This document shows positions 29,298-38,182 of a stretch of 64,000 nucleotides of DNA, one piece after another (the first letter of the stretch is position 1; the number at the start of each line of letters is the position of its first letter). The DNA comes from Legionella donaldsonii (GTDB taxonomy: Bacteria; Pseudomonadota; Gammaproteobacteria; Legionellales; Legionellaceae): NCBI RefSeq assembly GCF_900452385.1, contig NZ_UGOA01000001.1:1-64000 (forward strand). Reading direction: 5' to 3'. Made by a program: the position numbers and the translations under genes. The notes under the pieces are model-generated. The model saw only the letters and a list, made by a program, of their open reading frames with translations. It was not told the origin of the DNA and searched no databases.

Positions 29298-29320
29298 TTA
29301 GGATTGCAGTTGCTGCCAAC
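29155..29320 (-). pseudogene. Possible C-terminal gene fragment downstream of tag
   Basis: A minus-strand frame of about 55 codons ends at TAA 29155-29157. Its translation looks protein-like (LNWKPGILASYSPYFIPLS, then ELADLQSAAANNHWVDPGDEL), but there is no ATG. The frame opens inside the 3' end of tag, directly after a stop. It could be the end of a gene whose 5' part was lost when the tag gene came to lie next to it. No family was recognised. Confidence 0.35.
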
Positions 29321-29858
29321 GGAAGCAGGATTTAACATGATCATTTACCATGCCTACAGATTGCATGAACGCATAGCAGGTCGTTGGCCCCATAAAAGCA
29401 AAACCATCTTTTTTTAATTGTTTGGCCATTGCAATCGAAGCCGGAGTAATTGCTGGAACATCAGTGAGACTTTGCCGGCTGTTTTGAATAGTTTGTCCAT
29501 CGGTAAATTGCCAGAAATAATCAACAATATTTTCTCGCGCCTCTACGTGTAAAAAACTGATGGCATTAGTACGAACCGCCTTAATTTTTAATTTATTACG
29601 GATAATACCTTCGCTATGGAGTAACAACTCCAGCTCTTTGTCGGTCAGGATAGCCAGTTTTTCTGGTGAAAAATCCAAGAACGCTTTGCGCATGGCTTCC
29701 CTTTTTTTGAGAATAGTAAACCAGCTTAGGCCTGCCTGCATGCCCTCCAAAAGAACCATTTCAAAGAGCTTTTCCCGTTTTCTAATAGGAACGCCCCACT
29801 CCTCATCATGGTAGGCGATATAGAGGGGATCTTTAGTGCACCAGGCGCATCGAGGCAT
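29298..29858 (-). CDS. tag: DNA-3-methyladenine glycosylase I
   Basis: Tag excises 3-methyladenine from alkylated DNA in base excision repair. The N-terminus PRCAWCTKDPLYIAYHDEEWG holds zinc and substrate residues. LLEGMQAGLSWFTILKKREAMR near 39 and AFMGPTTCYAFMQSVGMVNDH near 152 are family signatures, including the conserved His of the C-terminal zinc site. Length (186) is standard. The start was placed at MPRCAW (29858); an ATG two codons upstream is possible. No adaptive-response genes are adjacent. Confidence 0.95.
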   Translation of the reverse strand: MPRCAWCTKDPLYIAYHDEEWGVPIRKREKLFEMVLLEGMQAGLSWFTILKKREAMRKAFLDFSPEKLAILTDKELELLLHSEGIIRNKLKIKAVRTNAISFLHVEARENIVDYFWQFTDGQTIQNSRQSLTDVPAITPASIAMAKQLKKDGFAFMGPTTCYAFMQSVGMVNDHVKSCFRWQQLQS

Positions 29859-29900
29859 AGTCATTACCGTTAATAGACGGAAGCAACGCTTCCGTGTTCA

Positions 29901-30323
29901 TTAATGTCTAGTATTGAGGAGCTGTTTTACTTTGAGTGGAGACAGCATGGAATCAGACTGGAAAGCCACCGCAAGCGTGTGATCATCTCTCATGTTATAA
30001 ACACAAACCCAGATCTCCTCTTCATCCTGTTGGGGTACAGGATTTCCAGAGAGATTGACCAATCGCTTATTCCCTTCAGCGACAGCCTTTTCTGCGGATT
30101 CAGCAGGAATAGGCCCCATTGTAAAAAGCCAGGAATTTTGAGTGCCGTATTTGCTAAGGTTATAAGTTAAGTACATATCGCGTAATAATGTTTGAGCCAG
30201 CGCCATCTTGGTGCTTTTTATTAAATTGGCATCCGGGCAACTGGAAGGACTGTTGAACGCGAACGAAGAGCCAGAAATTACCAATGCACTAACGAAAGCG
30301 ATAGAAAGGGATTTTAACGTCAT
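29901..30323 (-). CDS. hbp: Hbp-like hemin-binding secreted protein
   Basis: From the ATG at 30323, eight bases after AAGGAG, the product is 140 residues (about 15 kDa). It has a signal peptide (about 1-22, ending SFAF) and two Cys residues. In L. pneumophila a 15.5-kDa hemin-binding protein gene, hbp, lies next to rcp, and here an Rcp-like gene is the immediate upstream neighbour on the same strand. Size, export and context all agree. Direct sequence homology to Hbp was not verified. The longer frame to 30389 has no ribosome site. Hemin binding at the surface would serve iron supply. Confidence 0.7.
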   Translation of the reverse strand: MTLKSLSIAFVSALVISGSSFAFNSPSSCPDANLIKSTKMALAQTLLRDMYLTYNLSKYGTQNSWLFTMGPIPAESAEKAVAEGNKRLVNLSGNPVPQQDEEEIWVCVYNMRDDHTLAVAFQSDSMLSPLKVKQLLNTRH

Positions 30324-30422
30324 GTAATAATCTCCTTGGCATATGTGGATTAGAATCGCCAGACTAGCAAGCGCGATTCTTTCTGGCAAGAATAATTTGT
30401 AAGATCAGTAGACGTCTCGAAA

Positions 30423-30998
30423 TTACATCAAATCAAAGGTCCATTTCCCTAATAAAAACAGGACATTTCCATTACGTTTTGACATGCCAGGAATGTAGGT
30501 AGCGGAGAGGGTCGCTTGACGGTAATTAAATGATAGCCAGGGGAGAACTCCTGGAAAGGGGATACCCTTATTAAGATCCGGACGTGCCGTAACCAGGGCG
30601 GCAACCCCTGCGCCAACTCGCATGTTGTCACTTAAATGCGCAACTTTAAGGAAGGCATAGCCAGCCACTGGCTCGACATTTTTATGTGAATCAAGAAAAG
30701 CGAAGGCATAGAGTCCATGCCAATCACCGTTTTCATCATACAGGCCCTTACCTAAACCACCGCCCCAGGCAAGCTCATTATAAGTTTTAATCTTTTCAGG
30801 TGGATAGGTATAACGGTTATGCCAGGCATAGCCAGTAAGGTATAGTTCATTATTGCCTTCTGTCCATATTTGCTTTAAGCGATGGCTGATACAGACAGGC
30901 TTAAACCACGCATGCCAGGTAGAACACGTTGCGTCATTTTCTGCCCTGACAATATTCGTCATCATTAAGAGTAACAGGCCAATAAAAATTTTTTTCAT
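30423..30998 (-). CDS. rcp: Lipid A palmitoyltransferase PagP/Rcp
   Basis: PagP transfers palmitate from phospholipid to lipid A in the outer membrane; Rcp is the Legionella form, linked to cationic peptide resistance and infection. The protein has a signal peptide (1-19) and an eight-strand barrel pattern. The catalytic set His60, Asp103 and Ser104 has the same 43-residue spacing as His33-Asp76-Ser77 of E. coli PagP. The family segment WTEGNNELYLTGYAWHNR is clear. Length (191) fits. It stands upstream of the Hbp-like gene and divergent from the amino acid permease. Confidence 0.93.
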   Translation of the reverse strand: MKKIFIGLLLLMMTNIVRAENDATCSTWHAWFKPVCISHRLKQIWTEGNNELYLTGYAWHNRYTYPPEKIKTYNELAWGGGLGKGLYDENGDWHGLYAFAFLDSHKNVEPVAGYAFLKVAHLSDNMRVGAGVAALVTARPDLNKGIPFPGVLPWLSFNYRQATLSATYIPGMSKRNGNVLFLLGKWTFDLM

Positions 30999-31122
30999 CT
31001 GGGTTCAATATGTCCGGGGTTTCTACACCACTTGGTTTAATGCTAAAGTGATTCAGACATCATTGATGACGGGCTATAGCCTAATACGATTTATAACGTC
31101 ACCTAGTCGAGAGCATACTAAC

Positions 31123-32505
31123 ATGGACTTGTTTCGCAAAAAAGCTATTCATGATTCGGTCGATACTGATTCGCATTTGGCTAAGTGCTTGTCAGCTTTT
31201 GATTTGGTTTTTCTGGGTGTTGGTGCCATCATAGGCGCGGGAATTTTTGTGTTAACCGGTATTGTTGCCGCAACGCAAGCGGGTCCGGCAATCATTTTAT
31301 CCTATGTTGTAGCAGGCTTTGCCTGTGCTTTTGCCGCCCTTTCTTATGCCGAATTAGCCGCTGCCATTGGAGGTTGCGGCAGTGCTTATGGCTATGCTTA
31401 TGCTGGTTTTGGTGAATGTATTGCCTGGATTGTTGGTTGGGATCTATTGCTCGAATATGCTATCTCTGTTTCTGCAGTTTCAGTTGGCTGGAGCGGCTAT
31501 TTCAATGATTTTTTACGAGCATTAAAAATTAATTTACCTCCCTATTTCCTGCATGGTCCTTCCGATGGTGGAATATTTAACTTGTCGGCTTTTACTATTA
31601 TTTTGATTTTGTCTGCCTTATTAGTTTATGGAGTAAAAACAAGTTCTCGGTTTAATAATTTAATGGTGCTGGTGAAACTACTGGTTATTTTCCTTTTTAT
31701 TGGGATAGCACTGATTGATATTAATCCACATAATTGGAAGCCTTTTATGCCTTTCGGCTGGCGTGGCGTGATTGAGGGGGCATCCCTAATTTTCTTTGCC
31801 TACATTGGTTTTGATGCTGTATCCACTGCGGCAGAAGAGGCTATAAACCCGCAAAGGGATCTGCCTATAGGTATTATAGGTTCTCTGTCTATTTGCACCG
31901 TTTTATATATTATTGTTTCCGGGTTGTTAACAGGGATGGCTCATTACAGCACACTCAATGTTTCTTCTCCCATCAGTTATGTTTTATTGATGCTGGGGCA
32001 TAAAATAGCTGCTGCATTAGTTGGCGTTGGCGCTATAGCCGGTTTGACCACCGTCATGCTGGTGTTATTTTATGGTCTTAGCCGCGTGTTCCTGGCGATG
32101 GCTCGCGATGGGCTTTTGCCAAAATTTTTTGCTTCGATTAATTCACATACTAAGACACCAATACGTATTATTGCCTCCTGTGGAACTTTGATGGCCATTC
32201 TGGCGGCCTTTATACCTATTGCTGATTTGGCCGAGTTAGTCAATATAGGGACTCTTTTTGCCTTTATCACAGTTTGTATCGGAGTAATTATTTTACGTTA
32301 TACGCATCCCGATTTACCTCGACCATTTAAAACACCTTTCATGCCTTTAATCCCTGTTCTAGGTGTGATCAGTTGTGCTTACCTAATGATTAATTTGCCA
32401 TGGTTTACCATGCTCCGTTTTATTGTCTGGATGGTGATTGGCATAGGCCTTTATTGGTTCTACGGCCGTTTTAACAGTGTACTCAATCACAAGGAAAGTA
32501 CGTAG
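31123..32505 (+). CDS. APC-superfamily amino acid permease
   Basis: The 460-residue protein shows the cationic amino acid transporter pattern. An N-terminal cytoplasmic stretch DLFRKKAIHD leads into LVFLGVGAIIGAGIFVLTG, the conserved first membrane helix, followed by AGPAIILSYVVAGFACAFAAL and about 12 segments in total. FFAYIGFDAVSTAAEEAINPQRD near 222 is the helix-6/intracellular-loop signature of APC permeases. The open frame extends 90 codons upstream over the divergent rcp gene, but homology starts at the ATG at 31123. In L. pneumophila a permease also lies next to rcp. The substrate cannot be assigned, and Legionella depends on imported amino acids. Confidence 0.93.
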   Translation: MDLFRKKAIHDSVDTDSHLAKCLSAFDLVFLGVGAIIGAGIFVLTGIVAATQAGPAIILSYVVAGFACAFAALSYAELAAAIGGCGSAYGYAYAGFGECIAWIVGWDLLLEYAISVSAVSVGWSGYFNDFLRALKINLPPYFLHGPSDGGIFNLSAFTIILILSALLVYGVKTSSRFNNLMVLVKLLVIFLFIGIALIDINPHNWKPFMPFGWRGVIEGASLIFFAYIGFDAVSTAAEEAINPQRDLPIGIIGSLSICTVLYIIVSGLLTGMAHYSTLNVSSPISYVLLMLGHKIAAALVGVGAIAGLTTVMLVLFYGLSRVFLAMARDGLLPKFFASINSHTKTPIRIIASCGTLMAILAAFIPIADLAELVNIGTLFAFITVCIGVIILRYTHPDLPRPFKTPFMPLIPVLGVISCAYLMINLPWFTMLRFIVWMVIGIGLYWFYGRFNSVLNHKEST

Positions 32506-32511
32506 GTTATT

Positions 32512-33114
32512 GTGAGAAAACAGAAACGTACCAGTATTTCTTATTTGTTACAGCGTCTTGTAAAGACACACAAGGAAGGGCTACTGACTTATAAGACTCT
32601 CGTTAAAGCCATGGGTGAGCAGGCCTACGGCTTAATTATTATTCTTTTTGCGCTACCCAGTGCTTTACCGATTTCAGCACTTCCTGGCGTCTCTTTTATT
32701 TTTAGCGTGCCCATTATTTTTATTGCGGTGCATATTATTATGGCAAGGCCTTCTTTATGGTTACCCGTGGTGCTGGCAAGACAACGCATTGAGGCTGAGA
32801 AATTGGCCAATGTTGTTCATAGAACTACCCCTTATTTAAAACGCATAGAGATTTTGTTAAAACCCCGTTGGCAGTTTCTTTCTTCGCCCGTGATGGAGCG
32901 AGTACACGGTATTATTTTACTGGGATTAGGTTTGCTATTAATGTTACCAATTCCTTTCAGTAATTTTGTACTTGCGCTCTTAATTATTTTATTTGGATTA
33001 GGATTATCGGAAAAGGATGGGTTGTTATTATTTATCGCCTATTGTGCTACTTCTTTGTATTTGTTCTTACTTGCCAATGTAATAGAAGAAATTTTTGTTA
33101 TTTTTTTCACCTAG
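32512..33114 (+). CDS. ExoD-family membrane protein
   Basis: The 200-residue protein has the ExoD family pattern: an N-terminal helical part GLLTYKTLVKAMGEQAYGLIIILFALPSALP (near 24-54), LPGVSFIFSVPIIFIAVHIIMARPSLWLP, and a hydrophobic C-terminal half. ExoD was named for exopolysaccharide production and alkali tolerance in rhizobia, but its biochemical role is unknown. The start is GTG at 32512, six bases after the permease stop, so the two may be co-transcribed. It overlaps the end of the convergent phosphate transporter by four bases. Confidence 0.87.
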   Translation: MRKQKRTSISYLLQRLVKTHKEGLLTYKTLVKAMGEQAYGLIIILFALPSALPISALPGVSFIFSVPIIFIAVHIIMARPSLWLPVVLARQRIEAEKLANVVHRTTPYLKRIEILLKPRWQFLSSPVMERVHGIILLGLGLLLMLPIPFSNFVLALLIILFGLGLSEKDGLLLFIAYCATSLYLFLLANVIEEIFVIFFT

Positions 33115-34100
33115 CGAAGGGTTAGCATAAGACCAGCTGCTACTATTCCGGCGGCTGGAACAGTCAATAACCAGGAGAGAAAAATTCGCTTTAAAACAGG
33201 CCAGTAGGTGCCATTAACACCATTGATTAGTCCGACACCCGCTATTGAACCAGTGACGGTATGTGTTGTGGAAACAGGAATACCGTACTCGGTGGCTGCA
33301 AAAATCATGATGGCTGCCCCTGTTTCTGCTGCACAGCCGCGCATGGTGTTAAGTTCAGTGATCTTTGTGCCCATGGTGTGCACAATGCGCCAGCCTCCTG
33401 CTAAAGTCCCCAAGCTGATAACCAAATGACAAGAAATAACAACCCAAAAGGGCACATAAAAAGTATCGCCGAGCCAGGAGGTAGAAAATAATAAAACGGC
33501 GATGATCCCCATCGTTTTTTGCGCGTCATTTCCACCATGAGTCAGACTTAACAAGGCTGAGGAAGCCAGTTGGAAGCCTTTGAACATTCTATTAAGGGCG
33601 GCCTCAGCTTGATACTTTGATAAATAGGCAAAGAGAGAGATAAGGAAAAAACCAATCAATAGTCCAACCGCTGGGGAAACAAAAATACCAATGCCAACTT
33701 TAACAAAGCCAGAAAGCTTGAGGGCACCGATCCCGGCTTTTGCAAGTGCTGCGCCAGCAAGGCCACCGATTAGGGCATGCGAAGAGCTTGATGGTAGACC
33801 ATAGTACCAGGTTACTAAATTCCAGAAAATCGCACCTACCAACGCGGCTAAAATAAGAGGCGCATCTACGATATGGGTGTCAATCAATCCGCTGCCGATG
33901 GTTTTTGCAACCATTAAGTTAAAAATTAAGAAGGCAATAAAATTAAAAAAGGCAGCCCATAGAACAGCTTGGCGCGGCGTCAAAACGCCGGTAGTCACTA
34001 TAGTAGCGATTGAATTTGCTGCATCGTGAAAGCCATTAATAAAATCAAAGACAAAGGCAATCACAATAACAAACAAGATAAATGAAGTACCAGACGCCAT
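33111..34100 (-). CDS. PiT-family inorganic phosphate transporter
   Basis: PiT proteins are low-affinity phosphate symporters, often for metal-phosphate. The two inverted PiT signatures are present: GFHDAANSIATIVTTGVLTP near residue 23 and GGNDAQKTMGIIAVL near 189. GLPSSSSHALIGGLAGAAL and VSTTHTVTGSIAG are the paired substrate-site segments. About ten membrane segments fit the 329-residue length. It lies 15 bases downstream of the CorC/HlyC gene and is probably in the same transcript as coq7-corC-pit. Confidence 0.95.
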   Translation of the reverse strand: MASGTSFILFVIVIAFVFDFINGFHDAANSIATIVTTGVLTPRQAVLWAAFFNFIAFLIFNLMVAKTIGSGLIDTHIVDAPLILAALVGAIFWNLVTWYYGLPSSSSHALIGGLAGAALAKAGIGALKLSGFVKVGIGIFVSPAVGLLIGFFLISLFAYLSKYQAEAALNRMFKGFQLASSALLSLTHGGNDAQKTMGIIAVLLFSTSWLGDTFYVPFWVVISCHLVISLGTLAGGWRIVHTMGTKITELNTMRGCAAETGAAIMIFAATEYGIPVSTTHTVTGSIAGVGLINGVNGTYWPVLKRIFLSWLLTVPAAGIVAAGLMLTLR

Positions 34101-34115
34101 GATTTGTCCTTACAC

Positions 34116-35453
34116 TTAATTGGCATGCTCTCTGTGTTTAGGGATAATTCTTACCTGTTTAATACGGGCTCCCTGTATGCGCTCAATGATGGCAAGAAAG
34201 TCAGGGAATGAAACCCTGTCTCCTTCTTTCGGGACCGAACCTACCTGGTGTAATATCAGACCCGCTACGGTAGCAACTTCCTCTTCTTCCTCTTCGATAC
34301 TTAATGTTAATTCATGATTTAAGGCGCGCTCAAGGGCATGGAGGGTGCAGTCTCCTCGCACGATGATGCTGCCATCGCGCTGTTTTACCCAGGCATCATG
34401 AGTTTTGTGGAATTCATCTTGGATAACACCTATAACCAGATGCAATAAATTGTCCAGGGTTAAAAAACCCACGATAGCCCCTTGACGACCATAAACCAAA
34501 GCAAAATGCGGCATTCCCTCTTGAAACTGGCGTAATAAGGCCAAGGCGGGTTGTCGGTAGGAAATTTTGGGCACGGGTCTTATTAATTCCTCTAAAGACA
34601 ACTCCCTATTGGCTTGTGTTTCGTGTAATAGTGGTTGTAAGTCTTTCACATGAAGGATGCCAATAATTTGTTTCTTTGCTCTATCATAGACTGGATAGCG
34701 ACTGTAGCGATAGCGATTTAAGACTTCAATTAATTGGTCACTGGCAATGTGGCTATCAAGCATAATCATGTCATCATAGGGACGCATAACATCCATAGCA
34801 CGCAGATCACCCAATTCTAGCGTATGGGCCAGAATACTGCTTTCTTGCAGGGTCAACTCACCATGGATCTGACTGGAACGTAAGATTAGTTTGATTTCCT
34901 CACTGGAATGGAATTGCTCACCTGGATGGATAATGTCCAATCCCAAACGTTTCAGAAGATAATTGGAGCAAGAATTAAGTAACCAAATGACGGGATACAT
35001 TAACCAATAGAAAAAATACAAGGGCACAGCTGTCCACAATGAAATTTGCTCACTTTGGCGGATAGCCAGTGATTTTGGCATTAATTCACCAACAACAATA
35101 TGAAGAAAAGATAAGAGCGAAAAGGCGATAACAAAACTAATAAATTCAACCAAAGCAGGTTGGACAAGGCCTAATTTAAATAATAGTGGCGAGAGTAGAC
35201 GAGTAAAGGCGGGCTCTCCGATCCAGCCTAAACCTAGAGAAGCCAGGGTAATACCCAGCTGACAAGCCGACAAATAAGCGTCGAGCTGTTGATGCACCGT
35301 TGCTAAAATATTGCCGCGCCAGGGATATTGCGTTTTGATTGCCTCAACTCGTGTGTGGCGCAGTTTTACCATGCCAAATTCAGCGGCAACAAAAAAAGCG
35401 TTCAATAGAACGAGAGCAAAGCCACCAAGAATGAGAAGAAAATTACTCATCAT
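34116..35453 (-). CDS. CNNM/HlyC-CorC family membrane protein
   Basis: The 445-residue protein has an N-terminal DUF21 membrane domain (about 1-190, four hydrophobic segments; AAEFGMVKLRHTRVEA near 23). Two CBS domains follow (about 210-340; VMRPYDDMIML near 220). The C-terminal CorC_HlyC domain ends GDRVSFPDFLAIIERIQGARIKQVRI. Relatives export Mg2+ or Co2+ or respond to them. The start ATGATG overlaps the coq7 stop by one base (TAATG). No specific ion is indicated. Confidence 0.93.
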   Translation of the reverse strand: MMSNFLLILGGFALVLLNAFFVAAEFGMVKLRHTRVEAIKTQYPWRGNILATVHQQLDAYLSACQLGITLASLGLGWIGEPAFTRLLSPLLFKLGLVQPALVEFISFVIAFSLLSFLHIVVGELMPKSLAIRQSEQISLWTAVPLYFFYWLMYPVIWLLNSCSNYLLKRLGLDIIHPGEQFHSSEEIKLILRSSQIHGELTLQESSILAHTLELGDLRAMDVMRPYDDMIMLDSHIASDQLIEVLNRYRYSRYPVYDRAKKQIIGILHVKDLQPLLHETQANRELSLEELIRPVPKISYRQPALALLRQFQEGMPHFALVYGRQGAIVGFLTLDNLLHLVIGVIQDEFHKTHDAWVKQRDGSIIVRGDCTLHALERALNHELTLSIEEEEEEVATVAGLILHQVGSVPKEGDRVSFPDFLAIIERIQGARIKQVRIIPKHREHAN

Positions 35454-36094
35454 TAAATATGGTAACTGGAGTGAGTCATTAGTTTAGATACTCCCTGCAT
35501 TAGTTTTTTAATAACAAAAGGTAATTCTGCTGCACCGGCTTCTTTGGCAACATCGGCATGGTGCATTTCATCCTCATACATTTGTGTCAGGATGGCTTTG
35601 CTTTTTGTGTCCTGAATGGGCAATTTCTGCCAATGCTTTTGCAAATGGGCAGAGACTTGTAATTCGGTTTCAGCCACAAAACCAAGGCTCCAGCGATCGC
35701 CAGCCAAGCCGGCCAACGCACCAATCATAAAGGAACCAAAATACCACAAAGGATTCAACAGACTTGGTTGACTGTTTAATTCATGCAGGCGCTCTTCACA
35801 CCAGGCCAGGTGGTCAATTTCTTCTGCAGCTGCTTGCTCCATCTGGGTTTTGATATTTCCTAGTTGCGCTGTCAACGCTTGGCCTTGATACAAGGCCTGA
35901 GCGCATACTTCGCCTGCATGGTTAACCCGCATTAAGCCTGCAACATGGCGCTGTTCTTTTACTGCCAATGCTGGTATGGCAAGTTCTGCACCGGGTGTAT
36001 TCCGTTTGCTGATCCTCTGTGCAGGGGGGACCAGGGTGCGCAACGCTGCATCGATCCCGCATAGCAAATTTTCAAACACGCTTAAATGGCGCAT
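35453..36094 (-). CDS. coq7: Ubiquinone biosynthesis monooxygenase Coq7
   Basis: Coq7 hydroxylates the benzoquinol ring in ubiquinone synthesis, using a carboxylate-bridged di-iron centre. The iron-ligand motifs are present: NHAGEVCAQALYQGQA near residue 57, EEIDHLAWCEERL near 91, ETELQVSAHL near 141 and YEDEMHHADVAKEAGA near 172. Length (213) is typical of the gammaproteobacterial form used by organisms without UbiF. It leads a minus-strand cluster with the CorC-like and PiT genes; no functional link is obvious. Confidence 0.96.
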   Translation of the reverse strand: MRHLSVFENLLCGIDAALRTLVPPAQRISKRNTPGAELAIPALAVKEQRHVAGLMRVNHAGEVCAQALYQGQALTAQLGNIKTQMEQAAAEEIDHLAWCEERLHELNSQPSLLNPLWYFGSFMIGALAGLAGDRWSLGFVAETELQVSAHLQKHWQKLPIQDTKSKAILTQMYEDEMHHADVAKEAGAAELPFVIKKLMQGVSKLMTHSSYHI

Positions 36095-36274
36095 AGGAGT
36101 CTCAATTAATATTTCGTTAGCTAATGGTAGCCTGAATATGGTCTAGATTGAAGCAGTGGAGTGGTTTTTAAAGGGTAAGGAAAGGACAGGGAGAAGTTTT
36201 GATTAAAAATTACGCAACTAATTGTTGGGTGAACTATAGTAAAAAAATAAACGGTTCTTTATTGACGATAGATT

Positions 36275-37267
36275 ATGCCTTTTTCAGCAAGAAAACTGGC
36301 CAAACAAGCTGTTCAAGCCTTGATACAACCTACCATTAAAAATCTTAAGGATGTCAAAGAAGTTAATGATCAGATCATTAACGATACCCTTTTCACCATG
36401 GAAGAGGGACTCGATGATTTATTGCAGAGAGGAGCGATACCTAAAACGGAATATAAACTGCAAATGGCACAGAGCCAGGTAGAATTAAATAACAGGCTTA
36501 GAGCTAAAGAGCAACTTAATGGAACCTTGGATCGATTCAATCAATTTGCAGATGAAAAAAATGAAATTTCCTCGTTTGTGATTGCAGCAAATACAACTCG
36601 AGAGGAATTAAAAGAGCTTATTTCGATTTTAAAAACTAAAGGTGTTACAGCCGAGGATCCCAATGAAAAACGCTTTTTAGAAACTATTTTACAAACAGCA
36701 GAATCCTATAAAACCATGATCGATGCAGGAAGACCTATCTCTGAAAAAGAGATACCTATCCTGGAAAGTGAACAACGGTATGCCAACCAGATATTCGCCT
36801 CATTACAAACGAATAAAGTAAAACCGGATGTTCTTAATAAATATTTAGATCAGCTCGAGGAAATTAAATCTTATAAAGAAAAAACCAACAACGATCCAAA
36901 ACTTTCGACGGCAGAGAAACAAGTTGTAAATAGTCTGTGTGATTCGTTGAGTAGGGAAATTAAAACGACTCTGGCCGCTTTAACTGCACCTTCCGCAACC
37001 GGGCCAGGAGTGGCGGTAATTACACCCGAAGAGATTATAAAAAATCATAAAGCTAAGATAGCAGGGCATTTAACATCCGCGAGAGAGCTGGAAACAAAAG
37101 TACCCGTTACCTCAGGCTTTAAAGGGTTAATTAATGATATTTGCAGGGCTCTTGATTGTAAACCAGTCTTCACCGCAGCTGGAACAGTCCAAAACATGAA
37201 AAGCCAATTGAACGCGATAAAAGGTCACGAAGAAGTGGAGCCGCAAAGAGGTTTAAAAATGGAGTAA
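36275..37267 (+). CDS. Helical putative Dot/Icm effector
   Basis: This unrecognised 330-residue protein is dominated by charged helices with coiled-coil character, for example near residues 60-90 and 185-230. There is no signal peptide or membrane segment. The C-terminal tail GHEEVEPQRGLKME has clustered Glu, similar to E-block signals of Dot/Icm substrates. It is transcribed alone from an AT-rich leader, and no good ribosome site is seen. Function is unknown and the effector label is an inference. Confidence 0.65.
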   Translation: MPFSARKLAKQAVQALIQPTIKNLKDVKEVNDQIINDTLFTMEEGLDDLLQRGAIPKTEYKLQMAQSQVELNNRLRAKEQLNGTLDRFNQFADEKNEISSFVIAANTTREELKELISILKTKGVTAEDPNEKRFLETILQTAESYKTMIDAGRPISEKEIPILESEQRYANQIFASLQTNKVKPDVLNKYLDQLEEIKSYKEKTNNDPKLSTAEKQVVNSLCDSLSREIKTTLAALTAPSATGPGVAVITPEEIIKNHKAKIAGHLTSARELETKVPVTSGFKGLINDICRALDCKPVFTAAGTVQNMKSQLNAIKGHEEVEPQRGLKME

Positions 37268-37405
37268 AGAGAGAACATTCTGCTTTAGCATTAAAACGGG
37301 GCCTTGGCTTTTATACGGGCGGAATAATCTTCAATTGAACAAGTTGATTTGAATTTTATTTGTATTTAGAATTGTTCTTCATTTAACCTTGTGAGGGCGT
37401 TCTAA

Positions 37406-37795
37406 ATGAAAAAAATGAGCTCTATTATTGCGGTTTCTGTACTGATGAGTGCTTGTGCATCTATAAAACTGGAACCACAAGCGGCACGTGTCATTGCATC
37501 ACCCAATGCAGCGCCTAAAGGGTGTAAATACGTAGGGCAGGTGGTTGGAAATCAAGGTAATTTCTTCACCGGGGATTGGACGTCCAATAAAAATCTCGAA
37601 GAAGGTGCAATGAATGATTTGAAAAATAAGGCAAGCCGTTTGGGAGCCAACTATATTCAAATCATTACCAATCGTGCCGGAAATACCGGTTCAATGAGTG
37701 GTTTTGACGGTAACATGAGTGGCCATATGTCCCAAACCAATGTTACCAATATGGGTAATGCCTATATCTGTCCACCAAAGAGCATTGGCCTATAA
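37406..37795 (+). CDS. DUF4156-like lipoprotein
   Basis: The N-terminus MKKMSSIIAVSVLMSAC ends in a lipobox with Cys17 as lipidation site. The mature part contains KGCKYVGQVVGNQGN and a segment NLEEGAMNDLKNKASRLGANYIQII that fits the DUF4156 family of small outer-membrane lipoproteins, followed by a Gly/Ser/Asn/Met-rich stretch and PP. The function of the family is unknown. It is followed by a strong terminator 31 bases downstream. Confidence 0.85.
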   Translation: MKKMSSIIAVSVLMSACASIKLEPQAARVIASPNAAPKGCKYVGQVVGNQGNFFTGDWTSNKNLEEGAMNDLKNKASRLGANYIQIITNRAGNTGSMSGFDGNMSGHMSQTNVTNMGNAYICPPKSIGL

Positions 37796-37826
37796 GAGAG
37801 GCATAAAAACTAGCGTTTTATCTTAG

Positions 37827-37849
37827 AAACCCTCATTGTGAGGGTTTTT
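37827..37849 (+). terminator. Intrinsic terminator after DUF4156 lipoprotein
   Basis: An eight-base perfect stem AACCCTCA/TGAGGGTT with a TTG loop is followed by TTTATTTT. It is a strong Rho-independent terminator. The left-hand A run also allows function on the opposite strand. Confidence 0.9.
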
Positions 37850-38182
37850 ATTTTCTATTCACGAGGATGATGGAGAAAACGGTTTAGTCGGTATTTTGCC
37901 TGTTTGTGTGTCCTTTAACGTTTAATCTCTCTCAATGAACGATTAACCTTCAAATCCTAAGTTTTTGCTTTATCTATATTTCTAACTGCTATTATTACAA
38001 TAAGATCTTAACCGCGGGTGTAAGCGTTCACAGGGTATGTAACTGTTTCCTTGTGAGCCTTGGCGAAGCAACCCAAAGCGATATTTGTTAGAAACAGGTA
38101 CTGGTTTGCTTCACTTTGTTTGCAATGGCAACAGATTTTTGTTGTAACCCGCTAGCTTATAGGTGAGTTGGAGTAAGCAGCA
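37850..38182. other. Non-coding gap before the MscS-type channel gene
   Basis: This 333-base AT-rich stretch lies between a terminator and the channel gene. No RNA gene or reading frame was recognised. Pairs of inexact repeats (GGTTTGCTTCACTTTG and similar) are not convincing. It presumably holds the channel gene's promoter. Confidence 0.4.
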
